A stretch of DNA of 64,000 nt from Hydrangea macrophylla (GCA_033977485.1 CM066988.1:4114501-4178500); one strand, 5' to 3'. Numbered from the stretch's first letter, positions 21,847 to 33,848 are shown. Notes: generated from the letters alone by a model not told the origin. Translations and numbers: made by a program.

Positions 21847-23459
21847 ATGGCTGAAATTGAAGACATGGAAGGAATAACTGATGATACTCATAATGAATAT
21901 GGGAATAATATACCACAACCTGTTTTATCAGAGCGTGAGCGATGGTCTTTACGTGATCTATTTATCCCAGAACAAATCATCACTCCTTCTTGCATCACTC
22001 TACCTAGACATACTGGCAACTTTAATTTTGAGCATATAATGCTACTATGCTTACCAACTTACCATGGAATTAAAAAAGAATATGCTTATGTTCATATTTG
22101 TGAATTTAAAGAAGTTTGTGATACATTTGCTGATCAAACTTGTCCTCCTGAGATAATCTATCTCAAACTTTTCCCTTTTTTCTTTAAAAGATGAAGCTGA
22201 ATCTTGGCTTTTATCTCTCCATCCTGGATCTATAACTTCATGGCATGATATGAATGAAGCCTTTCTAAAAAATTTTATCCTAAAAATTTAACTAATAGTA
22301 TGATGCGTCAAATTAAACTTTTTATTCAAAAAGAAAAGGAACCATTCCCTGAAGTTTGGGAACGTTTTAAAGATCTCCGGCTAGCTTGTCCACATCATGG
22401 ATTTGAAAATTGGCATCTAATTAATTTCTTTTATGAAGGACTAGAACCAAAATCAAAAAAATTAGTTAAAACTATGTGTCAAAGAGAATTTTTGAGTAAA
22501 ACTGCCGACGAAGCTGAATCATACTTTAATTGGCTTAGAGAAAATGCTTCCCAGTGGGAAACAGAAGAAATTGGTAGGACGGAAAAAGCTAAATGTTTAT
22601 ACCAATTACAATCAAAAGATGAATCAACACTGAAATATGAAGAATTAGCACGTAAAGTGGAAGCTATAACAGTAGAAATAAATAATCCACCTAAGAAGAA
22701 AAGAGACATTTGTGATAACTGTCATACGTTAGGACATCCTACGAATGAATGTCCTAACAGTTCAAATTTTTAAGAAATTACTCCAGCAGAGATAAATGCT
22801 GTGAATAATTATAGGGGTCCTCAAAACTCCTATAGTAATTCATACCAGTCTAACTGGAGGAATCCTCCAAATCATATGTATATCAAAGAAGGTATTTTAC
22901 AATTTCAACCTCAACAGTATCCTGCTCAAAATAATCAATCGTATTTACCTCCTCCACCTCAATTTCAACAAACACAAAATACATATCCTAATACACAGCA
23001 AAATTCTAATGTTCATGTGCCTTCGCACAAGAAAGTACAAGAGAATCCTTTATAGTCTATGATGCAACAATTAATACAAATTATGAGAAAACTACAAACA
23101 TCTGTGGATAGGATTAACAATCAACACGATTCTTAAGGAAAAGGCATTTTTCCTGCCCAACCACAACCTCATCCAAGGGGACAACCATAAGGTGATCCCT
23201 CAACTTCGTGTAATAGTCAACATGAACAAGCAAAAGCTATAACTGTACTAAGAAGTGGTAAGGCTGTTGTACAAGAAATTTCATATTCTTTAGAAGAAAT
23301 TGAGCATACAAATAAGGATGATAATATGCTAGAAATTAAGGAAGAAATAGATGAAGATAAAAGTGCTAATGAAGTTGAAGTTGAAACCTTTGAAAATTAA
23401 CAAATTTCTCAAGAAAATGAAACATCTGATTTACTAGTGGAAAAAGAAACAGAGGAAAC
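21847..23459 (+). pseudogene. Athila gag (5' portion), frameshifted and interrupted
   Basis: An ATG at 21847 opens an acidic start (MAEIEDMEGITDDTHNEYGN) followed by the capsid region (FNFEHIMLLCLP, WERFKDLRLACPHHGFENWH, YEGLEPKSKKLV) and a zinc knuckle CDNCHTLGHPTNEC (CX2CX4HX4C) ending near 22752. A Gln/Pro/Asn-rich tail follows, then the Athila signature AITVLRSGK near 23240-23266. One insertion near 22170 shifts the frame and a compensating shift near 22275 restores it; stops occur at 22771, 23053 and later. A solo LTR splits the gene at 23459/25527. Gag would assemble the particle and bind the RNA. Confidence 0.88.
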
Positions 23460-23972
23460 TGTCACACCCGTTCCAGAATTTCATGGTTTTAGCATGCATG
23501 TTTGGAATTTTATGAATTACCAATGTTATTTGATAACGGTGGAAGAGGTTGACTGTGGGTCAACGGTGAGGTGTCAGTGAAGACACGAGAACATGGTACT
23601 TCATGTTGCATTGGCATAGTTAAATGGCATTTATATGATTTGAATGTTATTTGACTTTTCTGATATTTCATGAATAGTGAATTATACCTGTGTAGTATAA
23701 TTTCTGATAATGTCGATGTTGTTAAATATCATCTAGAGAACTGTGGTGAGAACGTGAGTGTCACGCTATATAAAAGGTAGGTTGTGTAGAGATTTCACAG
23801 AATTTAGTTTTTCAAACGTAATTTTGGACCCAAACGAGACTTAATCAAAAACTATTGTAATTGGTGATTTTCACTCATAAAGTCATGAAATGGACATGTG
23901 TGACGTTTCGGAAGTTAATTAGAAGTTTGAGAAACTTGTGGGGAAGTAAACACGATTTTCGAAGAGTTTGTC

Positions 23973-23980
23973 TATAAATA
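23973..23980 (+). promoter_or_regulatory. TATA box of the LTR in gag
   Basis: TATAAATA in the context TGTCTATAAATAGAGGAGG, a strong plant-type TATA context. A weaker TATATAAAAG lies upstream near 23767. Confidence 0.6.
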
Positions 23981-25046
23981 GAGGAGGGTGAGAATTCATT
24001 TCTCACAAACTTTATAAAATATCTTGGGAGAGGAGAGAGAAAGGAGATTTGGTTGCCATGGGCTTTGCGACAACGATCGGCGATCTTTTGTCCATCAGTA
24101 TTTCTCCAGATTTGAGATTTGGACTCGTGGAGGTAAGACCTAATTTCTAATTTCTAATTTCTAGACTTTTGGGAAAAACCCAGTAAAACTTGTAGGAATC
24201 ACTTCAAATCTGAGATCCAATGTTTAATCGGCCCTCTAGTAGATCCTTTAAAGTTTGGCGGAAATCGCACGAGGTATGAAGTTCTAACTTGTGAAATATA
24301 GAGAAATACATGTTTTAGATTTCGACGATAAAATTGTGATCCGGACAAAATTCATGTGTTAATCTTAGGCCCGTTAATTATGCACGCGCTAAAATGTGAA
24401 AAGCATGTCTAAATTTATCCGAGCACGTTGAGTTGTCTATGTGGGTCAAAGAGGGGACTTATACAAATTCATGCCGGGATAAGCTTCTCGATGTTTGAGA
24501 ATTATAGTAGCGACGACTACTATGCATGGTTGAAGGCTTGGACTTGCCAGGGCACTTGGAGATGTAATGGTTGTAGGCTTGGACTAGCCATTGATATCAC
24601 GGTTTAAGGCTTGGACTTACCGCTACCGGATGAATGCGTATTTTTTTCCCTAGAGACTATTGATATGATTTGTTATATTAAAGAATGTTTTGTCATATAT
24701 TGCATATATTAGAACTTGTGCACTCAGCATATAGCTGAGCAGTGGAGACTTACTCCATTGCAGGTAAGAAGAAAGACAAGAAGAAGCGTGAGGAGTGAGG
24801 CTGTTGACGAACGCCGGGGAATCACCTTATTTATATCTTTTGTTCTTTTCTCCTTAAACTTGTATTAGGATTTGAGAGTTCGTATATGCTGTAATGGAAC
24901 TTTGGAGTAGTTAGTAGTACTGTAATCTTGTGTTCAAACACCCATAATTATGTTTTAAATTGTATATATATAGTGGTGGTTGTATCGGTTTAAATTAGAG
25001 AACCTTAGATTCGATTCTGCAGTGTACACAGCAATCTGCCACGAAT

Positions 25047-25338
25047 CAGTCGACTAAAACATTTTTCAGTCGACTGGATCACTGTTCAATTTTACAAACT
25101 GATTTTAAATGTGGCAAATCCAGTCGACTGGTCAATGTTTCAGTCGACTGGACAACTGATGAGAAATTTGGATTTTGATTCTGCTAGAGGCACAGTCGAC
25201 TGGAAGGAGTCAGTCGTCTGAAAAATGAAGGCCCCAGTCGACTGGACCCCAGTCACACTCGACTGGACGGGCTGGTGAATTTTGAATACCTTTCTATTTC
25301 AGGTATCCAGTTGACTGGATTCCCGATACAGTCGACTG
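25047..25338. repeat. Array of ten palindromic decamers CAGTCGACTG in five pairs
   Basis: Perfect copies start at 25067, 25121, 25141, 25193, 25235 and 25329. One-mismatch copies start at 25047, 25211, 25256 and 25308. They fall into five successive pairs with start-to-start spacing of 20, 20, 18, 21 and 21 bp; the pairs themselves start 74, 72, 42 and 73 bp apart. Each perfect site is its own reverse complement. No protein coding explains the pattern. Confidence 0.9.
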
Positions 25339-25526
25339 AACCCCTGTATTTCAAAATGAATTCTTTTGGACACTTTCCAATTGGCCAAAACTTTTTGTAA
25401 CTTTGATTTTAAATTGATTTGACTTATGTTTCCGCTGCTATTCACACTTTAATGGAACTGGATAAGCTTTGATGGTGTGCCACGTGTCCTATTTCTGTGC
25501 GTAGCGGGATGGGTTGTGACAGAAAC

Positions 25527-26748
25527 TCCTGAATATTCTCCTCAAACTCCTTATCCACAACGTTTCAGAAAACACCAAAATGCTAAGAATCAGGAATATT
25601 TAGAATTATTTAAACAAGTGCATATTAATATTCCTCTCTTAGATGCGATTAATCAAGTACCTGCTTATGCAAAATTTTTAAAAGATTTATGAACTGTCAA
25701 ACGTAAGCAAAATGTAATAAAGGATGCATATTCCGGTGACTTCGTAGAAGAAATTAATTCTATTGTACAATATAATTTACCAACAAAATTTAAAGACCCA
25801 GGTACACCAACAATATCGTGTATTATTGGAAATCACAAAATTAATCACGCACTCCTTGACTTAGGAGCTAGTGTAAACTTGCTTCCTTATTCTGTTTATC
25901 AACAGCTTGGATTAGGTGAGCTAAAGCCTACTCATATGGTATTGCAACTTGCTGATAGATCTAAAAAATACCCGCGAGGAATTTTGGAAGATGTTCTTGT
26001 CAAAGTTGACAAATTTATTTTTCCAGTAGATTTTGTCATCCTTAATACAGAACCAATATTAGATGATAATGTGCAAATACTAGTCATTTTTGGAAGGCCC
26101 TTCTTGGCTACCATTGATGCCACTATTCGAATCCGCAGTGGTATGACGACTGTAGTATTTGGAAATATGACTTTAAATATTAAAATTTTTTCTAATCCAC
26201 AACACCAAGAAGAAGATGAGAATATTGAAGAAGTTCATGCTATTGAATCTCTATCACGAGAATATTTTAACTTAACTTGTTATAATGATCCAGTAGAATC
26301 TGTTATTAAAAACTCTATTAAAAAACTAGACAATAATAATCTACAAAAACATCTTATGAGTCAAGTATGTTTTAATGAAGATTCAACAGAAGAAATAATT
26401 CAAGAAGCAATGTGGACCACACATTTTGAACCTTTACCACCAAAGACTACATTAACACTTCCATCTAATTTACAAACTCCACAGTTGGAATTAAAAGAAC
26501 TCCCTAAAGAGCTTAAATATGCTTTCCTTGGTAGTAATAATACTTATCCCGTAATAATATCATCTCTTCCAGACTCCAGTCAAGAAAATAAACTCATTAG
26601 TATGCTTCAGAAGCATAAAAGTGCCATTGGTTGGAATATAGCAGATTTAAAAGGAATAAGCCCTTCAACATGTACTCACAATATATATCTTGAAGATAAT
26701 GCTAAAACCTCAAGAGAAATGCAAAGAAGCCTTAATCCTATTATGTAG
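25527..26748 (+). pseudogene. Athila gag C-terminus, protease and linker to reverse transcriptase
   Basis: After the solo LTR the Athila frame resumes with the conserved stretch YLELFKQVHINIPLLDAINQ, stops once at 25690, and continues to the aspartic protease. Its active-site loop reads LLDLGASVNLLPYSVY (about 25855-25900), the usual Athila form DLGAS in place of the retroviral DTG. The second half of the protease (ILVIFGRPFLATIDATI) follows near 26090. The acidic linker (QEEDENIEEVHAIE) leads to KGISPSTCTHNIYLED, the entry to reverse transcriptase, and a stop at 26746. From 25879 to 26748 the frame is fully open. Confidence 0.85.
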
Positions 26749-27610
26749 GAAGTAGTTAAGAAGGAAGTTCTCAAGCTACTCGATATGGGCATTATATATT
26801 CAATATCCGATGGTAAATGGGTAAGTCCAACACAAGTTGTGCCAAAGAAAGCAGGAATTACAGTTTTCGAATTCAAAGGGAGAATCAATTCCCACTCGTG
26901 TCACTACTGGATGGTGTGTATGCATTGACTACAGAAAACTCAATACTGTAACCCGTAAGAATCACTTTCCTTTACCTTTTATGGATCAAATGTTAGAAAG
27001 AATAGCGGGCCATAACTATTACTGTTTTCTAGATGGTTATAGTGGTTACAATCAAATAGAGATCGCACCAGAAGATCAGGAAAAAACTACTTTCATATAT
27101 CCATTTGGAACTTTCGCCTATCGTCGAATGCCCTTTGGTCTTTGCAACGTACCTGCGACTTTTCAAAGGTGTATGCTAAGTATTTTCAGTGATATGGTGG
27201 AAAAAATTTAGAAGTTTTTATGGATGATTTTTAATTTTTGGCAAATCCTATGATGATTGTCTTAGCAATCTTCAGAAAGTTCTCCAGAGATGTGAAGAAA
27301 AAAGTTTAGTTTTAAATTGGGAAAAATGTCATTTTATGGTCACTAAAGGTATTGTCTTAGGATACATTATTTTTTAAAATGGGATACAGGTAGACAAAGC
27401 CAAAAAAAATCTAATCGCTAATTTACCTATTCCCAAGACTGTAAAAGACATCCGTTCATTCTTAGGACATGCAAGCTTTTATCGCCGATTCATAAAAAAT
27501 TTCAGTACTATTTCTAGGCCTTTATGTCAATTATTGGCCAAAGACACACCTTTTGAATGGACTAAAGAATGTCAAAACTCCTTTGAGTAGTTAAAAGAGC
27601 ATCTCATTAC
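26749..27610 (+). pseudogene. Athila reverse transcriptase, frameshifted
   Basis: The palm and fingers are clear: VVKKEVLKLLDMGIIYSISD, the frame change near 26870, then CIDYRKLNTVTRKNHFPLPF, FLDGYSGYNQIEIAPEDQEK and FAYRRMPFGLCNVPATFQR up to 27211. The catalytic motif appears as FMDD at about 27219-27230, in another frame after a stop at 27209. The thumb and connection (FYRRFIKNFSTISRPLCQLL) follow with further stops. The family match to Athila is strong; the enzyme cannot be translated as one chain. Confidence 0.88.
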
Positions 27611-27620
27611 TGCACCTATT

Positions 27621-28019
27621 ATGCAATCTCCTGATTGGAGCTTACCATTTGAATTAATGTGTGATGCTAGCGACTTTGCCATTGGAGCTGTCCTAGGGCA
27701 GAGAAAGGATAAAAAGGCATCAGTTATACACTACGCTAGTAGAACTCTGGATAGTGCTCAAATGAACTACTCAACTACTGAAAAAGAATTGCTAGACGTG
27801 GTCTTCGCACTTAATAAATGTAGGCAATACTTGATTGGTTCCCCTATTGTCTGTTTTACGGACTATTCAGCTCTGAAATACCTACTTTCAAAGAAAGACA
27901 CTAAGCCTAGGCTTATTAGGTGGATATTCCTACTACAGGAATTTAATTTAATAATTAAAGACAAAAAAGGAGTAGAAAATGTGGTAGCTGATCACTTATA
28001 TATCCCGCCTCACTTTTGA
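27621..28019 (+). pseudogene. Athila RNase H domain
   Basis: An uninterrupted 132-codon stretch holds the RNase H hallmarks [15 protein letters not shown] (first catalytic Asp), [20 protein letters not shown] (Glu), and [15 protein letters not shown] (Asp), ending [12 protein letters not shown]. Other Athila copies continue in frame into integrase; here a stop at 28017 separates them. It would degrade the RNA strand of RNA-DNA hybrids. Confidence 0.85.
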
Positions 28020-29259
28020 AGACAATACTAGTGAACTCTTACCTATTCAAGACTCTTTTCCTGATGAACAGTTATTTTCTGTGACTTCCCTGCCATGGTA
28101 CACTGATCTTGTTAATTATTTAGTAATTGGAAAAATACCAAGCAATTGGTCATTATCAGATAAAAAGATATTCCTAGCTATTGCTAGGCATTTCTACTTT
28201 GATGACCCATATTTGTTTAAATATTGTGTCAATCAGGTAATTAGGAAATGTGTTCCTAATGAAGAAATCGAAAATGTACTTTTCATGTGTCATTCATCCT
28301 TTTGTGGAGGACATTTCTCATCTCGAGTAACTGCCATGAAAATTTTACAAAGTGGTTTATATTGGCCAACTCTATTTAAAGATTCATATTTATATTGTAA
28401 GGCTTGTAACTGGTGCCAAATGTTGGGCATTATTACGAAAAGAAATCAAATGCCATGACCCCTATAATTACAATTGAAATATTTGATTGTCGGGGCATTG
28501 ACTTTATGGGACCTTTTCCTCCATCTTGCCAAAATAAATATATTTTATTAGCAATTGAATATGTTTCAAAATCGGTAGAAGCTATTCCTTCAAGAAAGAA
28601 TGATCACCGTACAGTTATTGCATTTTTAAAAGATCATATACTTTCTCAATTTGGAACTCCAAAAGCAATAATAAGTGATCAAGGAACTCATTTCTGTAAC
28701 AAGCCATTTGAAAAATTAATGAAAAGATATGGAGTGACCCATAAGGTGTCAACTGCATACCATCCACAAACAAATGGACAAGCTGAATTAGCTAATAGGC
28801 AAATTAAGCATATTCTCGAAAAAACTGTGAATTCTAATCGTAAAGACTGGTCTTCAAAATTAACATATGCTTTATGGGCATATAGACTGCTTATATGACC
28901 CATCTGGGGATGTCTCCATATAGACTTGTTTATGGAAAAGCTTGTCACCTACCCAAATTCATCAAGCAAGAACTAAAATGTATCATAATAAGAATCTTTT
29001 GCACAAAAGATTTAACCCTGCGCAAAAAGTTCTATTATATGACTCAAGACTACATCTTTTTAGAGGAAAAATGAAATCTCGATGGACTGGTCCATACATA
29101 GTTAAAAATGTTTATCCTTATGGAACTGTCGAGATTGAAGACCCTAAAGAAAGAAATACATTTAAAGTTAATGGGCATAGAATAAAGCCTTTTTTAGAAG
29201 GATTTGAACCTGCGTTGGAGGTCATTCCTTTGGAGGACCCCAACTATAATGCTCCTTAA
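28020..29259 (+). pseudogene. Athila integrase, frameshifted
   Basis: The N-terminal zinc-binding region is at 28260-28440 (CHSSFCGGHFSSRVTAMKIL, then CKACNWCQ). The core shows all three catalytic residues in FDCRGIDFMGPF, AIISDQGTHFCN and HPQTNGQAELANRQI (28480-28810), the D,D-35-E arrangement. After a break near 28898 the C-terminal domain resumes at 28942-29259 (RFNPAQKVLLYDSRLHLFRG, KMKSRWTGPYIV, FKVNGHRIKPFLEG). Two frame changes (near 28420 and 28898) prevent a continuous protein. Pol ends at 29259. Confidence 0.87.
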
Positions 29260-30669
29260 TACTTAAATCATAATTAGTATAGGACATAGTGTTTCAGAGT
29301 ATTTATAATCCTATACTCTTAAGCAAATTGCTCTGGCAATTGATCACTTTTTATATGTATAAGTTAATTTTGTCATTATTATTCTATCATTTCTTTTTGT
29401 ATTTCTTTTTATAACAAGTGTTATCCTTGGCTTCTTTTTTCTGATCTCACTCATTGAGGACAATGTCAGACTCAGTTGGGGGGGACGGTTTCACGATTAA
29501 CACTTGTTTGTTTATTTTATCTTTATTTCATAAAAAAAAATAATAATAATAATAATAATAATTTATTTTTTTTATAGAGAGATACACTGAAAAAGAGAAA
29601 ATGGCTATATAAAGGGCTTCAAATCCTAAAAACTTTTCCCTCTCTCTCTTTTTTCTTGCTTTTTTTTTTCCTCTCTTCCCTCTCGCTGCGATCTCTCTCT
29701 CGTCTCTCTCTGCAACTCACTCTCTCTCCCGATCTCTCATTCTCTTCTTTTTAGTTTCTGAATATATATATTTCTTAATATAATATTCTTAGTTTTTAAA
29801 TAAAATTCCCATCCACCCCTTCTAAGCTCTCTTTAATTAGATCTTAGTTGATAGTTGGAGGGAGTGGAGGGTTGAGTCTAGCCTCTCTTGCTGGCTGAGA
29901 GTATAAAAAATGGTTCCGACAGTCGATCACCAGACGTTAATGGGTCGCTCACTTGTTTTTGAGCAGAAGAAACCCTTTGCTGGCACTAGCCTTTATGTCA
30001 TCAAAAGGAAAGCTAAAAGGTTATGATGGTGTTTGAATTATTATAGAGAAAAATGTCATGGTTTAGTTGCTCATAATGACACATCTTTTAAAGTTTACTA
30101 CTGTTACAAAAGACAATTCAAATCAAAACAAAAGAAAATTTTGGTTGAGAAAGAGGACTGGATCCTTTGATACCCAAATAAATTTTGTTTTCCCATCCCT
30201 CATTTCTTTTTATTAATTTTTTTTTTTTAAAAATTTATTTTCAGTACATTCAATAATTTTCAGTCAGGTCAGACTTTAAAATGATCCAACGTGTACATCT
30301 AGCTTTCATTAGCTGGTTCGATAGGAGTAATTTGCATGATCCCAACATCACCAGATATGTCTAGTGCGGTGAATGACTCTAGAGGTAGCAAAAAACTAGG
30401 TAAAGCCAGGGTTATCTCCTAGCCACTTACTGATGTTTTTAGCTTGCTAGTGATTCTAGACCCATCTCTTTTACTAGAGGTGGATGGGCGATCATGACAA
30501 CTTGGACGCTCCGAATTGCATAGTCTCTTTTGTATAAGTGCAGAGGATACTAGTCGCACCATATATGTATCCAACCTAGTGGATGCGCTTAGGAATTTTT
30601 CAGAAGTTTTTCTTTTACTCTATATAAGATAAATTTGACACGTTAATGTTATTTTGGGTATGTTAATAG
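29260..30669 (+). other. Athila 3' non-coding region, first part
   Basis: AT-rich DNA after pol. A G-rich tract (GTTGGGGGGGACGG, 29475-29490) preceded by GAGGACAATGTCAGACTCA is typical of the post-pol region of Athila elements. CT-rich tracts occur at 29637-29740. No env-like frame of convincing length is present. The sequence stops at 30669, where a 17-kb element is inserted, and resumes at 47717. Confidence 0.6.
29910..30171 (+). CDS. Small unidentified Cys/Lys-rich frame with one in-frame TGA
   Basis: From ATG at 29910 the frame runs MVPTVDHQTLMGRSLVFEQK, passes a single TGA at about 30022, and continues WCLNYYREKCHGLVAH..YYCYKRQFKSKQKK to a stop at 30169. Together that is about 86 codons. 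The TGA could be a mutated Arg codon (CGA to TGA). The Cys spacing is not one I recognise. It may be the remnant of an extra Athila ORF. Confidence 0.3.
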
Positions 30670-33118
30670 TGTAGACACCCCATTTTTTGTCCAACCCAAT
30701 CATTTCAAAATAAAGTACTCGTTGACACGAGTCTTTCGCTTTTTGAATCATCTCAATCTGACCTTAAATGGGAAAGATATTACAAGTCATAGCTATGGGG
30801 TCAAATGGTCAACAATTCCGCATTCACCCAACCACACCCAATAATTTTTCTCCTCCACAATCATTCTGAACAATAATGCTCGGTGTAGCAAAAAGCAAAG
30901 GAAAATTAAAAACAAAAAAAAGACTCTCAGTGGAAACCAAAAGCAAGCACTAACCATAAATAAAAAAGAGAAAAAAAAACAAAAAAATTATTAAAAAATG
31001 AAGTTTTTGCCTATAAAATGGCACTGTGTTCATCCATTTCAGAGGGGGGGAGCGAAGGAGAAAAGAGGCTCCTCTCTGTATCTCCCTCATACTCCACATC
31101 CCTCTCACCATCCTTCCATATCCCTCACTTCATCATTAAATACAAAAAAAAAACCCTACAAAAAAAAAAAGAGTTTACATTTTTTCACCACCATACCACC
31201 CCTTCTAAACCATCACCATCAAGGTCATCACTACAATCACCACCTCCACCTAGCTATCATATCATCACGATTCCCATCAACATACCTCACAGCCACTGTA
31301 CCATCGCCGTCATCATACTGCCTCAAATCACCGCCCAACATCTCCGTCATTTACCATTAATATTCTAACAGGTTTCTTGAGTTCCTCTAACAATTCAGGT
31401 TTTTTTTTTTTTCCTCTCTTGTACATATCATTTTTTTCTTGCTTGACAAAAAAATAATAAATATATATACATCCACGTCATACTCGGAATTGCTTTATTT
31501 CCAATATAAAAATCACGTCCGACTCTGGATTACATGGTTCCCAATGCGAAAATCCCACGTGATTTCGAATACGGAGAGTCATGTTCTACTGGGGATGATG
31601 TGGTTGCTAATACGGGGACCTCTGTTCTACTGGGGACTACGCGGTTTTCTAATATGGAAATCCATGTCTAAATAATAAAAATCACTTTTTCAGTTATTTG
31701 GGCACCGTCCCTTTCTTCCGGTATAAAATAAAAAATACAAAAAGAAGACAAAAAGAAAATACAAAAAAAAAAGATAAAAAAGAAAAATACAAAAAATGGA
31801 CCATCTCAAAATAAAACTCCAAGGCCACCTTTGCTTGGGATCTGCAAACAGCACAAGTAAGACAAGTAAGTCTTCTCACTCTTAATGAGCACCGACCCTT
31901 ACTTTCGGCATAAAAATAAAAATACAAACAAAAAAAATTCTTTTCTTTTCTTTCTTTTGGGCACTGACCCTTAATTCCGGCATAGGAATAAAAGAACAGA
32001 AAAAATGAAAAATACAAAAAAATATTTTCTTAAAGTTGGACACTGACCCTTACTTCCGGTACACTTTTCAGTCACTTGGGCACAAATCCTTACTTCCAGT
32101 ATTTGGACTAGAAGGACTGAAAAAATAAATAATAAATAAATAAGTAAAAATACAAAAAAATACAAAAAAATTCTCTTTTCTTTTCAGTCATTTGGGCACA
32201 GTTATTTCCAGCATAGGAAGAAAAGCACAGGAAACAAAATTAAAAAAATAGAAAAGTACAAAAGAAAATGCATCATTCTCTAATCATTTGCATAGTCTCA
32301 TTTCAATCTCAATCACTTTCCAAAGGTTAAAATCTAGGACTATACCACGTGGGTTAAAGTTCCTAGTGACATCAACTCTTTCTTAAATCACTATATCACA
32401 CGTGCACGGTCTTTTCTTTCTCTAAAAAAATCATGCATACACTCGCACATACAAGTCAGAACTACGTTTGGCCTGATTCCCGTCTTGGGATACGTAAGCA
32501 ACTCTCAAAGAGTACGGCCATACCTATCACCATTTTTTGTCCTATTCACGTTTTTTTTTTAAAAAAAAAGAATAATCTTTTTTCTTTTTCAATCAAAATG
32601 CCCCATTTTAATAAAAATTACTAAAATTGGCAACCGTGTTCGCACGGATAAGAAAAGAAAACATCTTCTAAAAACCAGTCTTTTCGACCGGCTTGCTTTA
32701 ACTCCGAAAGTTAGATTCTTGTAAGTGACCAGTGAACCTTCAGCTGGATGGTCCAGATAATAAATCCCATTTCGAGGATCTATTGTGGAAAATGTGCAAG
32801 CCTAATACCTTCCCTTCACATAATCGAGTCCCCAAACCCATCTCAAAATCTCTGGTTTTCGCATGGCTATTCAAAGTCATACTTTTAAAGGGCCCACTTT
32901 TCTCAAAACTGTTTTTCAAAAGTCAAAGATAAATTACTTTAATTGTCTTTTGCAGGGGTCCTAACACCTCAAATGTTAGGTGGCGACTCTGAACATTTCA
33001 AATAGGCCCTACCATACTCTTTTCACCCTTCCCAATAAAAATCAAGTCGCAATTCACACACTCTCAGGAAGCCAGGCCCACACCGACTGCCTGGCATTCC
33101 GAAGACGCTGGCGCGACA
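30670..33118 (+). mobile_element. LTR1 of the LOB-domain-carrying element (2449 bp)
   Basis: It begins TGTAGACACCCC and ends GGCGCGACA. It is nearly identical by eye to LTR2 over the first 1 kb. A TATA box lies at 31012-31018 (TATAAAA). Imperfect repeats of a GGGCAC..CCTTA.TTCCGG.A unit fill 31697-32210. A segment GGTGGCGACTCTG (about 32980-32992) inside the LTR copies the start of the primer site that follows the LTR. Open frames at 30998-31368 recur in LTR2 and are leader sequence, not genes. Confidence 0.9.
31012..31018 (+). promoter_or_regulatory. TATA box in LTR1
   Basis: TATAAAA in the context TTTTTGCCTATAAAATGGC, conserved in LTR2 at about 41426. It probably drives the element transcript that includes the LOB-domain region. 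Confidence 0.55.
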
Positions 33119-33120
33119 GC

Positions 33121-33138
33121 TGGCGACTCTGCCGGGGA
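33121..33138 (+). promoter_or_regulatory. Primer-binding site of the LOB-domain-carrying element
   Basis: TGGCGACTCTGCCGGGGA starts 3 bp after LTR1. The TGGCGACTC start is the type used by Ogre and related Tat elements. Confidence 0.8.
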
Positions 33139-33297
33139 TACTTAAGAAGACTCAGGCCATCACTTTAGTGATTTTTGTAACAATTGGGCATTTCGTTTGT
33201 ACTAACATTTTTTTTTATTTTACCTTTTCTTTGTAAATTTATTTTCTTTTGTACAGGTGTTCACGACTCCGGCTGAAATTAAATTGCAAGGCCATGA

Positions 33298-33381
33298 CAA
33301 AATTGCAAAGGCCAATGCCAAAATTGCAAAAGCCAATGCCAAAATTGTAAAAGCCAATGCCAAAATTGTAAAAGCCAATGC
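33298..33381 (+). repeat. 21-bp tandem repeat encoding a heptad
   Basis: CAAAATTGCAAAAGCCAATGC recurs at 33298, 33319, 33340 and 33361 in exact 21-bp steps, with a partial unit just upstream. In one frame it encodes repeated KIAKANA, an amphipathic heptad; the enclosing frame (33257-33445) is only 62 codons. Confidence 0.9.
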
Positions 33382-33659
33382 CAAGATCTTTAACTATCAT
33401 GCACGCTACACACTGGCATGCAAGCATAACATAACCCTTCCTTAAGAGGAAACCTTTAAGATTAGATAGGAGGATTAGTAAGTGGCATGGCCGTTGTGGT
33501 AGTACCGCCGGTACCAGCGCCGAAACTTCCTCCGCTCGAACCACCAACCTGAGAAAGTGCGTCGGCGCTGGAGGTTTGAAGGTTTGGGGACCGGACCTGA
33601 TTTAAGTTTGCATTAGACATCAACCTCTGCACATACTCTCACTCTCTTCACGTGCTCTC

Positions 33660-33801
33660 TCTTGTGTGTGTGTGTGTCACTCTCACACTCTCTCTCTCTC
33701 TCTTTCTCTCTCTGTCTATCAATCTCACAGACTCACTCTTTCTCTCTCTTTTTGTCACTCTCACAGACTCTGTCTTTCTCTCTTTCTGTCACTCTCACTG
33801 G

Positions 33802-33848
<47 letters not shown>

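Larger units (their letters stand above)
23460..25521 (+). mobile_element. Solo LTR (2062 bp) in Athila gag, TSD GAAAC
   Basis: It begins TGTCACACCCG and ends GGGTTGTGACA, flanked by GAAAC at 23455-23459 and 25522-25526. Removing it leaves the Athila frame running from ETEE into TPEYSPQTPYPQRF. No internal coding remains. A TATA box at 23973-23980 precedes a transcribed-looking region. An array of palindromic decamers occupies 25047-25338 near its 3' end, and AGGCTTGGACT recurs three times at 24533-24615. Confidence 0.93.

Noticed and set aside
25047..25338. CRISPR-like or satellite array
   Set aside because: Repeats are only 10 bp, palindromic and irregularly spaced, in a plant retroelement LTR. 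Neither class fits.
30998..31368. Two overlapping 116-120-codon frames
   Set aside because: They lie in the LTR leader and recur with the same limits in LTR2 (41412-41773). Composition is Ser/Pro/His low complexity with no domain.
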